Source of the DNA: Flabesymbios commensalis
Taxonomy: Eukaryota; Annelida; Polychaeta; Terebellida; Flabelligeridae
Length of the DNA: 64,000 bases
Direction: 5' to 3'
Assembly (NCBI GenBank): GCA_964017125.1
Contig: OZ024907.1
Coordinates: 22,079,876 to 22,143,875 of the forward strand
Part shown: positions 35,919 through 46,200 of the stretch, piece by piece
Layout of the letters: each line of letters opens with the position of its first letter
Numbering within the stretch: the stretch's first letter is position 1
Notes under the pieces: model-generated
Told to the model about the DNA's origin: nothing
Seen by the model: only the letters and a program-made list of their open reading frames with translations
The model's database searches: none
Made by a program: the position numbers and the translations under genes

Positions 35919-36502
35919 AAAATCGGCCGCCGTTTTAGCAAACGAAATGGTTTGTTGATATTAAGGACAGGAGAGTAAATTTTATTGTTTTTTTCAAGCC
36001 AGTTTATATGGTAGCCTACCAGAAAAACGGGCGGGGCGTTTATTAGGGGGGGGGGGTGGTGCGTTTATTAGGGATAATACAGTATGTCAGCGTTCGTAAT
36101 TGGCCTAAACCTGGGAAACTCGTCGCTTTCTGTATTGTGGACCAATCTAAAAAAAATTAAACACCTCTTTATCTGATTTTTTTTTTTTTTTTGCCGCCAC
36201 CCGACAGCCCCAATGCTGAAAAAAATCTGTAAAACAATTAAATAAATTTGTGTGGCCCAACTATCAGAAGATAGATAGTTATGAAAAAAAAATATGAAAC
36301 TCAAAGTACAGTGTTTCTTTGTTATCAATGATTCTAGTCTGGAATTCGCATAGTTAACATTGTACAAAGACATTTTTGTACATATTGTAGTGACAAAAAC
36401 AGTATATATTGAGAGACCCGTTTTTCGGACAACCTTGCATTTTTCGCGGGCGACCACAGGGAATCACAAGCTAAGTCCGGGGCTACACCATTTTGTAAAG
36501 AA
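35919..36502. other. non-coding stretch
   Basis: No gene. It has a poly-G run near 36047-36056 inside a TTTATTAGGG tandem pair, and a poly-T run near 36179-36191. Confidence 0.35.
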
Positions 36503-36807
36503 CAGGGAGGCGTTTCACTAACATTCCTTATCTTTAAAATCCACCATAATTCCTTAAACTGCACCTTAAATAAGGATTTTCCTTAAATATTTTTTTTACC
36601 GTTTCACTAACATTCATTCCTTAAAAAATCCTTGTTTTTCACCTTAAATAAGGTGCAGTTTAAGGAGTGGTCTAATGGGGCTGTCACACTCTAGTGTATA
36701 AGAGAAACTTACGAGTTGCGTATGAAAATTCATAAAATAAGTTTCATACGCACAAAAAGCCCTTGAAAATACAGAATTGTGCGTATACTTACCGTATTGA
36801 ACCTATC

Positions 36808-37005
36808 AGTAGCGTATGAGTAGCGTATCACCAGCGTATGGCCTGCGTATGACCTGCGGATGTTAGCAAATGTCAGCGTATGACAGCGTATGACCAGCGC
36901 ATGGCCAGCGTGTGGCCAACGCACTCTGCGTATGACTAACGTATGAGTAGCGTGTGAGTAGCGTAGGAGTAGCGTGTGAGTAGCCTATGAGTAGCGTACC
37001 AACAA
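36808..37005 (+). repeat. AGCGTATGACC array, 10-11-bp period, left
   Basis: About 18 consecutive units are variations on AGCGTATGACC, AGCGTATGAGT and AGCGTGTGAGT. Spacing stays at 10-11 bases, one helical turn. Confidence 0.85.
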
Positions 37006-37053
37006 CACGTCACAAACTGCCTATATAAACGGCGGCCTTTCAACATTGCATCA

Positions 37054-37281
37054 TTATTGCAGTAGGCCTACTCCTGTCGTCAGTATCAACATGGCGCCAA
37101 AGAAGAATATACAACTATCGTCTACCCGGGGCCGAAGGAAAGGCAAGATCCATGGTCTCACCCAGACTTCACGTCTTCTTCTTTTTCTTCTTCTCCTTTT
37201 AATGTGGTGAAGTGCCACATCGATCAGATCATACTGGTGTTGGAGAAGAGCTACTTCCATCCTCTCATCGGAGGTCCACAA
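37054..37281 (-). pseudogene. Harbinger nuclease N-terminal remnant
   Basis: The minus strand reads DERMEVALLQHQYDLIDVAL, then HHIKRRRRKRRRREVWVRPW. An Arg-rich run followed by (Y/F/V)WVRPW is the usual start of PIF/Harbinger DDE transposases. The catalytic domain is absent: the homology ends after WVRPWI. Confidence 0.55.
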
Positions 37282-37319
37282 ACAACTGAAGAAGAGCTGG
37301 AATTGGGTACCTATATATA

Positions 37320-37795
37320 CCCTTTCTCAAATATGCTGGGGGTACGCTGGCTATACGCTGGCCATACGCTAGTTTTACGTTAAATACGTTACTCAATCGT
37401 CAGGCACACGCCAACATGTCTATATACGTTGTAGATACGTCAGACATAGGTTAGAAGTACGTTACTCATACGCTATCAATACGCTATCTGTACGGTACAC
37501 CTTCATGTCAGCGTATGACCAGCGTAATCAACCTAGGAGTAACGTGCCTGTAGCGTACCTCTAGCGTATTCAGCGTGTGCATGGCGTTTCTTTAGCGTAT
37601 TAACCATACGCACACATTTTTTAAGCATACTCAAAACTAATTTTCTGCCTCAGCGTATGCCAGCGTATACCAGCGTATGCCACCGTGCTTGAAAGTATAC
37701 AACCTATGCCTAACGTACCCCTAGCGTATGTCAGCGTATACCAGCGTATGAGTGATATTTTTCATACGCTGGCATACGCTTGTACCATACGCTAG
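37320..37795. repeat. CATACGCT / AGCGTATG array, right, mixed orientation
   Basis: CATACGCT and AGCGTATG words occur more than 20 times, first mostly CATACGCT, then mostly AGCGTATGCC, then CATACGCTGG again near the end. Units are less regular than on the left side. Confidence 0.8.
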
Positions 37796-37954
37796 AGTGT
37801 GACAGCCCCATTAGGCACTCCTTAAATTCAATAACAGGATAGCTGTCGTGGAAACACAGTGTTAAAACTTTATATTTTGTCCATTTAAACATTATTGAAC
37901 AAATAAATTACAGCTCTCCATGAATATTTAGAGATATTCCAATCAAATAATATT

Positions 37955-38760
37955 AATGCGGCAGATAAACGCCTTGAAGGTCAAAAAGGTCAATTTCAAG
38001 GTCAGATATAATTTTTCAGCAAGTAAATGTAATAGCAAGTATAATATATATTTTTTTTTGTGTAATTTTTTTTACTGAAAACCCATTTCTTAGATTACTT
38101 TAATGATCCAAGGTCATTTTCAAGGTCAAAAGGTCAATTTCAAGGTTAAGTGTATGAAAATCTGATTTTTAATAGTTAGGAGTTAGGAGCATAATATAAT
38201 ACCTCTTTTTCATGGTATTATGATTGGAAAATCCATATACACTTTTTGTTTCATTTCTGATATTATTTTCAGTGTCAAAAGACAATTTGAAGATCAAAAT
38301 TGGAAAAAAATGATTTTTAACTCATACAAATAGGAACACGTGTAACACGTCATTATTATGTGATTTTGACTGGAAAATGTGTTTGTAGTATTATTTTGAT
38401 GATTCAATGTCATTTTCAAGGTCAGAAGGTCAATCTGAATGTCAAATTTGCGATTTTTTGTATAAATACAAGTAAGAACAAGTGTAATACCTATTTTTGA
38501 TGTGATTTTGACTGGAGAATATGTTTAATTTGACTGGAGAATTGATTTCTGATAATATTTTAATGATTAAAAGTAATTTTTAAGGTCATAGGTCAATTTG
38601 AAGGTCAAATCTGGAAAAAAATAACTTTTATCAAATACAAAAAGGAGTAAGTGTAATACTGCCTTTTGATTTGATTTGGTCTTTAGAATACATTTTTTTT
38701 TTGTGATTCAAGGTCATCTGCAAGATTTTAACGACAATTTCAAGGTCAAATATGATTTAA
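37955..38760 (+). repeat. ~150-bp AAGGTCA satellite, about six units
   Basis: Each unit carries AAGGTCATTTTCAAGGTCAA followed by AAGGTCAATTTCAAGGTCA, then a variable AT-rich part with TGTGATTTTGACTGGAAAAT. Unit starts lie near 37976, 38110, 38270, 38407, 38570 and 38708. Confidence 0.8.
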
Positions 38761-39049
38761 TTAACAAATAAGGCTAGCTACTGGTGCAACACGCATCTCT
38801 CAGCATATCCGCGTAATTATGGTACAAAATAAAACATATTTGTGGAAATCCGTTATAAAATGATCATAATATGTGGGGTCTGGTCTAATTTGTAGGCTAA
38901 TAATCAATCTGCAGTAGGCTTGAAGAAACTTACAATAAAATTAAGCTGATCCCAGATGGAATTCCCTTATTTTTAAGCCAAACTGGCCCAGGCGACAAAC
39001 GCAAACGTTTTTGGGACTGTGAGTGTGATTACGTTTATGTTTGTCGCGT

Positions 39050-39070
39050 ATGTATGTATGTATGTATGTA
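39050..39070. repeat. (TATG)n microsatellite
   Basis: Five tandem TATG units lie between the inverted satellite arms. Confidence 0.8.
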
Positions 39071-39109
39071 CTTGGTCCTACTTGTTTTTGCTAAAAATAA
39101 TATTTTCGC

Positions 39110-39440
39110 AAATTTGAGCCTTCCAATTGATCTTTAGACCTTGAAAATGACATTAAATCATCCAAAGAACACCATAAAACTATTCCCCACTGAAAATCAT
39201 ACCAGAAAGAGGTATCACACTTTTCCTATTTTTATTTGCTGAAAATCACCACCAAAGTAGATAATCCAACCCAACATCACACATAAACGAGGTAATATGG
39301 TACTCAAATGTGTAGCATATATGATAAAATCATATTTGACATTGAAATTGAGCTCTTGACCTTGCGGATGACCAGTGATGACGTCCAATCACCAAAATAA
39401 TACCATAGATGGATTTTCCAGTGAAAATCACATGAGAAAG
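39110..39440 (-). repeat. inverted partner of the AAGGTCA satellite
   Basis: The same unit runs on the opposite strand, with GACCTTGAAAATGACATTAA, CACTGAAAATCATACCAGAA and GAGCTCTTGACCTTGCGGA. With 37955-38760 it forms inverted arms around ~350 bp. Confidence 0.7.
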
Positions 39441-39616
39441 AGGTTTTTTTTTTTATTCGGTGCCAAATTCACTTTCATGCATGTCTTACCTGTACATTAA
39501 GTAACGATTTTTTGTTTTTTTTGACACTTTTTGACCCCACTATCCTTTTCGTAACGTTTTTCAGAGTTACTTTGACTACAGTCGGTAACTCATCCCTGAA
39601 CTAATTGATTTCCTAA

Positions 39617-39652
39617 AAAAAAAAAAAATTTTTTTTTTTTTTTTTTTTTTTT
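39617..39652. repeat. A-run followed by T-run
   Basis: A homopolymer A run is followed directly by a homopolymer T run of about 22. Such runs are common polymerase-slippage sites, so the exact length may be a sequencing uncertainty. Confidence 0.7.
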
Positions 39653-39867
39653 GGAAATCCATATAATAAATTTGGGTCGCACATGTTTTGATAGGGTCGG
39701 TCGGAAATCGGAAACAAACAATATTTTTTTTTAGGCCTTAAGGATTATGTTAGTGAAACGCAAAATTAGGAAAATCCTTAGCAAATCCTTAATTCCTTAT
39801 CAACCTAATTCCTTAAATAAGGATAAGGAAATCTTAGTGAAACGGTCCCCTGGCCCTGAAAAATGTA

Positions 39868-40060
39868 AACTGATCAAATTCAAAATGGCCGACTAATATA
39901 CAGAATATCTGGAAAGCCGTGCCAGATAGCTAGACCATTAATATAAAACAAAATTTGCGGTTTCAGGGAGGGAGATGCCCTGGAAAAAATCAACCTAATC
40001 AAATTCAAACTATTTATTTGACATCTGTCAAAAAATATAAATTTCTGGGGTACCGGGATG
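39868..40060 (+). repeat. solo units of the 144-bp satellite
   Basis: It shares TGATCAAATTCAAAATGGCC, CCAGATAGCTAGACCATTAA and TATAAAACAAAATTTG with the arrays inside the 2.5-kb repeats (45024-46870). Confidence 0.7.
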
Positions 40061-40390
40061 GTTGCTAGTAGTAGTATCTTTCACCCCCACCTGGGGCAGG
40101 TGATTAAAGATCTGTTGCATGTCGTACGGCATGGTGCAGAAGCACTTGGCTCCAGCCATCATTCAAGGGAAGGCTTAGCCTCCACGTGTCTGGCCATAAT
40201 CAGAATCTGACGTCTAAAGTAGATTCTTGGGACCCAAGTCTCTGACCATCTGGGCCTGTCGCAGGGGGTGAAACCCTTTTAGGACGAGTGAAGGAAAACA
40301 CTCTCAATAACCTGCCATGCCCTATCACAACACGTCATCACTTATATATATGCATCATTCATCTCATGGACTACACTGTTTTTGTTAACA
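40061..40390. other. GC-richer unidentified segment
   Basis: It is compositionally unlike its flanks, with a CACCTGGGGCAGGTG palindrome-like start (40088-40102) and no long open frame. It resembles a decayed SINE or retroposed sequence, but no B-box, poly-A tail or target duplication is visible. Confidence 0.3.
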
Positions 40391-42245
40391 TATTAAATGA
40401 CCATTAGTACAGAAAAGTCACATTAAGCATTATTGTGCTATTCTCTCCTATATAATATCTGTCTAAAATGACTTATTTGAATAAATGGTCGAGAGATATA
40501 CATGTAGTACAATAAAAATTTTAATTGAAAAAAAAAAATTGTTTTAAATGATGATTAGAAACTGAGGCCTAATTATGACACGGAAATGTCATAATTATAC
40601 TTGTTATAATTATTTAGCTTCATTTAGATTTCCTTGAAGTCGTATTTTAATATTTTTAGATTATTTTTTAAAATAAATTTTACTCGGCATGACCAGTCTG
40701 CCCAACTCGCTTTGCCACAGACCCGACCACACGACCCCCATTTTATGTACACAGCAAGCTGTGTAAAAACTACACTTGCTCCAACTACAGAAAAACTTTT
40801 TTGAGTGCCTATTAAAACTAAGCCTTTTTCAGCTGGTGAAATCTAGTAATCGTATTAGAACTATTCTATATTAATATAGATTTAAAACTGGTGGTTTCTG
40901 TGTCAGAGCCATGCGATGTCATCAGGGTAATTAAATTCATATAGCTTGTTCAATTTAGATAATTAATTCTATGTGGCTTTGTCAGCTTTAAATTATGTGT
41001 GTTGAGAGTCCCTTCAAATGGCATTAAAATTCAATATAATTTTTTTAATTTATTGTTCTCAAACCATTCAAAACCATGTTCCACTAAGTCATGTAAATTG
41101 TTAATGTGATTGATTCAGGTTTCTCAATCCCATGAAATGTATTTGGATAAATGTCACTGACACTTTGAGTGTCATGTTTTTTTCAACTTCAGTTAGCTGT
41201 CATAAGGTCTGCTGTCAACAGTGTGGTGGAAATGTTGTACAGCTCAGTGCCACTTGATCCTTACAGATGGGATGTGTTTACTCTAAAATGGGGTAAAATG
41301 TCTTAAAAGAATTTTGTCTGTTGTAATTTTATGTGTGATTTGGTTTATATTGATTTTCTGTCAATAATGTTTTTATCTTTATTTCACCATTTATAGTTTT
41401 TGTTTATTGTCTGTATGCTTACAATACTGGTATTCAAATTTGCATGTGTAATGTGTGCATGTAATTGCAAAACAATTGCTTAATATTACTGTGCACGCCA
41501 GTGAAACAGTGAAGGATTTAAGGCCAAATGTTCTCCAGTCATCCGGGTCACTGAAATTTATGATTCACCGACCCTGAGTGCATTCTGAGGCACTTTGAGA
41601 CTGAAATTAGAGAATTACACATTTAGGCTTATTTTCAGTTCTGTATGATCACTGTCCCGCCAGACCTTTATTAGGGTGTCAATTATGGATACAAATTACT
41701 GGTCTCGGGTCAGCTTTAAATCTTTCACTGGTGAAGTATGAGTATGGTGGGCGAGGCCTGTGCCATTTGACACACTAATTAACTATGACCACTATGGCAA
41801 TAACATAGTTAATTATATAGTGTGTCAAATGCACAGTCAGCTCAGCCATCACACCCTTTATAATGCTGGTGACCAGTATGGTGGCCCTGATTATTATATA
41901 TTCATGTTATTTACTGCACTGTTTTACTTAAATCGGTCATATAATATGTACCTATTTTGATAACCCCGAGTACCACATTAGAAAATAAATTTCAATTAGT
42001 TGGACAAAATGGTGTTGCATTTTAGTATGGCAGCTATCAATATTGGAGATTATTGTGAAATAATAAAATAAATTGGAATATGAATTCTTATGGTCAGCAT
42101 GCAGAAAACCTATTTTTTAACTTGTGCTGCAGTTTTTGAACACTTTGATTCAATTTTCGTACATTTTCATTCACTAAGCAAGACTGCAGAATAATTATTT
42201 TATATTTCTCACTATATCAGCTGTTTCGGACAAAAGTCTGAGAAG
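40391..42245. other. upstream flank of ZUP1
   Basis: Mostly unique AT-rich DNA. It includes a hairpin at 41762-41832 and the presumed ZUP1 promoter and 5' UTR in its last few hundred bases. No TATA box or CpG island stands out near the start codon. Confidence 0.4.
41762..41832. repeat. 71-bp palindrome (GCCATTTGACACACTAATTA)
   Basis: The left arm ATTTGACACACTA and AATTAACTATG face CATAGTTAATT and TAGTGTGTCAAAT. It is a compact foldback 414 bp upstream of the ZUP1 start codon. Confidence 0.75.
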
Positions 42246-43293
42246 ATGGCCGCAAAGAATAAGGCAGAAGACAAGGCTGAAAACAAGAGTCAACCACCCG
42301 ATTCCAATGTACAATATACTTGTGATATATGTGGAGAGGACAGTTTAGGAGAACTAGAAATGAGAGCACATGTTTTAATTGAACATGTTGACGGCCAGCC
42401 AAGCTGTCCTTTTTGTGATTTAGAAGGAACAACTGCTGAGGAGATGACACTACATGTAAATGCAGAGCATTTAGAGTTTCTAGGTAGCCCCACAAAAAGT
42501 AAATCAAGTGATAATGCAGATGTCGCAGATTCGGGAAATTTCAACAGTATAGGAAGTAATGGATCAAGTAATTTGAGCCATAAAAACAGTGTGATGTCTG
42601 ATCGTTCTTACAGTTCAGCATCTACTGCTGTATGTGCAAATGGTAGTCCAGTTACATCTGACAAACCCAAATCTCCTATTTGCCATATTTCAAGTAAGCG
42701 TTTGAAGATGGATTTTGATCAACATGATCAGAGATCCAGACTGTTTCTGAAGATTACTCCCACAGTTAAGTGTTCAAAATTTATTGACACAAAGAAAGTG
42801 GATTCAGATCAGTTGTGGGACAGAACTGAAGCTCATCCTTCTTCTTTATCATCTGCTGGCTTGGATGAAGATAGCACATGGGATAGTGCTGCATCAGGAG
42901 GGTATCATTGTCCATTATGTACATGGACAACTAGCTGTGAGACCCAGATCAGTGAACATGTTAACAGAGAACACTTTGATTCAAACAGTCCACACATCAA
43001 GCGCTCAAAGACTCAAAGCCACCATTCTACCTCCACACTGTGTGACAACCAATATGAATGTCCATTATGTGGTTTTGCTGCTGAGGATGGTTCTACATTA
43101 GAATCTCATGTGCATTCAATTCATCAGGATGTTCTCAGCCCATCCAACTCATGTGGGAATATGAGTGCCTCCATATCTGGTGGAAGTCGTGAATTTCTCC
43201 ATCCAAATTGTCCTGTGTGTGGCATGGAATGCACAGATTCTGACAGTTTAATGCTTCATGTTGATACTCATTTCTCAGCAGAAAACACACCAG
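42246..43293 (+). CDS. ZUP1: ZUP1 exon 1: start codon and five C2H2 zinc fingers
   Basis: This exon encodes residues 1-349 plus one base of codon 350 and ends at the donor CAG|GTGAGT. Finger ligands are C26/C29/H42/H47, C54/C57/H70/H75, C222/C225/H238/H243, C272/C275/H288/H293 and C322/C325/H338/H342. The segment 76-220 between fingers 2 and 3 is Ser-rich and looks disordered. All fingers sit in one exon. Reading past the donor adds only a few residues before a stop, which supports splicing here. Confidence 0.95.
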
Positions 43294-46200
43294 GTGAGTA
43301 TCTGTTATTGCTTTAAATATGTGTTGTTCTTGTAGATTGAGTTGCAAGTTGACAAATTTTAGGGTTTGAACTTTCATACATTTGATTTTATGCTGGCTAC
43401 ATGTACTATCTTTTACTAGATTTTATTTTCTAGTCATTGTATTATCACAGTATTTGAGAATAAAAAATATTCTGCAGTGTTGATTGCTGTTAATTTAATT
43501 AATAGTTAATTTCTATTGTTGTAAAATCTGTTTATCCAGATGGTACACAGCATAATGATAGTCTTCTTGCTCTCGAGCTTGAACAACAGGAGAGGGAAGG
43601 GCGAAAATTTGAAGAAGAAAAACAGTTTTCAAAGCTACAGGTTATTGTGATTTGTTTTAATTTGTTCATCACAAATTTTGAAAAAAAATATGGTGATTAA
43701 AAATAAATATAAAAATTGCAGATGTATATTTGATATTCATTAATGTATTAGTGCAACAATCTGAGATTATAATAAGCTGTACAACTACGTAGTGCTTGTG
43801 TGGCTGTGTAGTTGTTATAAAGGCAAATTTTTACACCTGCATGATGTTCAGCTGTTACTTTTATTGTAAATTATCACTGAAAGCATTAGAACACCTAGCA
43901 GATAAGAGATTTAAATATTAAATTTTCTTGAAGAAACACCCTGTCTTGATAAATTGATAATTTTTAACAAATGTGATTGTGCATTTTAGGAAATGCATGG
44001 CATGAAAGGAGATGGTAACTATCGTGAACAGGCTGATCGCCAGCTGGAGAAAGCGGTTTACAAAGGGGAATTGACGATTGCTGACTTTTATTCTCACAAG
44101 TTGGATGTGCAGCAAGCCAGTTTATCTGGAGTTGAAGATGGCCATTCTTGCACGAAATGTATGCACACTTACACATCCAATCACCAGACACAAACTAATC
44201 TATATTTGTTAGTTATTATTATTCACAATGTTACATGTATATTAGGCTTGCATGTGAGAAGAAAGCACATTTTGCCAATTCTAAATTGATTTTCAATTTG
44301 CTATTACAGTGGAACCTGCTATGAGAGACCACCTTTATAGGAGACCAACCTGCTATCTATAGGAGACCAGCCTGCTGTTTAAGACCACCTGTCTTGAAGG
44401 ACCACTTTTCCTGTGTTTTAGGTGGTCTCCCATAACAGGCTCCAAAGTACACTATTCTTGTCAGCTCGATATCTTATTTTTAGCTCCCGCCGTCACCGTA
44501 GGTGAGCGAAGGGAGCTATGGATTCTACCTCCGTTTTTTTTTTGCCTCTTCTTTTGCCTATAACTTTGTGAGAAAATAAGCTAGGATAACAATTTTTGGT
44601 ATGTGGGTTACTTCCAGGTGGCTAATGGACGGGTTAAAATATTTTTAATCTGAATTCAATACGCAAGGTTGCAGAGGAGAAAATGATGATGTGACGGCGT
44701 TGGGCCGTTGGGCCGTCCGTAAACAATTCGTTTCCGGAGCATATCTCTGAAAGTACTTGTCCGATTGTCTTCAAATTTTACACACAACACCCCTAGGGGG
44801 TCTAGTTGTGTCTTTTGGGGTATTTGAACTTTGACCTACTTCTGGTTCAGAACTATGACCTATTTAGACGTTCTGACGCGCACTTCGTTTCCGGAGCAGA
44901 TCTCGAAAAGTACTGGGCCGATGACAGTCATATTGCACATACATGTTCTCTAAGGTCCCTAGTTGTGCCTTTTCAGGTTTTTGGACCTTGACCTTGAAGT
45001 TGACCCAGCACTTTGACCTAATTTATAACATCGGTAAATCCGACTGAAAGATTTTGCGGAATATCATGAAAACCGCTCAAGATAGCTACACCATTACTAT
45101 AAAACAAATTGTGAGGTTTCAGGAGAGGATGCATCTTGAAAAATTTCAAGTCGATAAAATTAAAAATGGCCGCCTATCGGCCATTATTCACCTCGACAGG
45201 CCTGATATTGCGGAATATCATGAAAACCGCTCAAGATAGCTACACCATTAATATCAAATAAATTGTAAGGTTTCAGGAGAGGATGCATCCTGAAAAAATT
45301 GAAGTTGATAAAATTCAAAATGGCCGCCTATCAGCCATTATTCACCTCGACAGGCCTGATATTGTGGAATATCATGAAAACCGCTCAAGATATCTACACC
45401 ATTACTATATAACAAATTGTAAGGCTTCAGGAGAGGATGTATTTTGAAAAAAATCATTTTGTCAAAGTTCAAAATGGCCGCCAATCAGCCATTATTCACT
45501 TTCACATGGCCGTTATTCGGTAAACCGTGCTAGATGGCTAGACCATTACTATAAAACAAAATGTGTGATTTCAGGAGAGGATGCATCTTGGAAAAATTTG
45601 ACTCGATAAAATTCAAAATGGCCGCTTATCGGCCATTATTCACTTTCACATGGCCGTTATTTGGTCAACCGTGCTAGATGGCTAAACCATTACTGTAAAA
45701 CGAAATGTGAGATTTCAGATGAAGATGCATCTTAAAAAAAATTGACTCGATCAAATTTAAAATGGCCGCCTTTTCGGCCATTATTCATTTTCACATGGCT
45801 GATATTTGGTAAACCGTGCTAGATGGCTAGACCATTACCTGATTACTATAAAACAAAGTGTGAGTTTTCGGGGGAGGATGCACCCTAAAAATTTTTAACT
45901 TACGAATTCAAAATGGCCGACAATCAGCATTATTTACCTCGATAGGCCTGATATCAGGTAAACCGTGCTAGATAGCTAGACCATTACTATAAAACAAAAT
46001 GTGACGTTTCGAGAGAGGATGCCTTTTAAAAACTTTCGACTCAATCGAATTCAAAATGGCCGCCTATCGGCCACTATTTACTTGCACATTGCTGATATTT
46101 GGTAAACTGTGTTAGATAGCTGGACCATTACTATAAAACAAAATGTGAGATTACAAGAGAGGATGGATCTTGAAAAAAATTGACTCGATCAAATTCAAAA

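Larger units (their letters stand above)
36651..37827. mobile_element. PIF/Harbinger-derived element nested in 36503-39852
   Basis: The terminal inverted repeats contain CTAATGGGGCTGTCACACTC (left) and GAGTGTGACAGCCCCATTAG (right), with similarity further out to AAGGAGTG / CACTCCTT. Inside lie AGCGTATG arrays on both sides and a short coding remnant (37054-37281 minus) resembling the N-terminus of Harbinger nucleases. It is therefore a deletion derivative of a PIF/Harbinger element. Confidence 0.65.
36503..39852. mobile_element. 3.35-kb non-autonomous element with CAGGG...CGTTTCACTAA ends
   Basis: The left end CAGGGAGGCGTTTCACTAAC and the right end (read on the minus strand) CAGGGGACCGTTTCACTAAG are inverted, and both continue ATT(T)CCTTATC with many CCTTAAAT words. 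CAGGG termini are typical of hAT elements; an 8-bp target duplication is not seen (GTAAAGAA against GCCCTGAA). No transposase of its own is visible. It contains a nested Harbinger-type element (36651-37827) and inverted AGGTCA-type arrays. Confidence 0.6.

Noticed and set aside
37083-37210. Plus-strand ORF starting MAPKKNIQL after a TATATAAAC box
   Set aside because: It runs antisense to the Harbinger remnant and ends soon in a Leu run; the minus-strand reading fits a known family better. A promoter here cannot be excluded.
45054-45239. 61-codon frame repeated at 56332-56517
   Set aside because: It lies inside the satellite repeat and is identical in both copies only because the DNA is copied.
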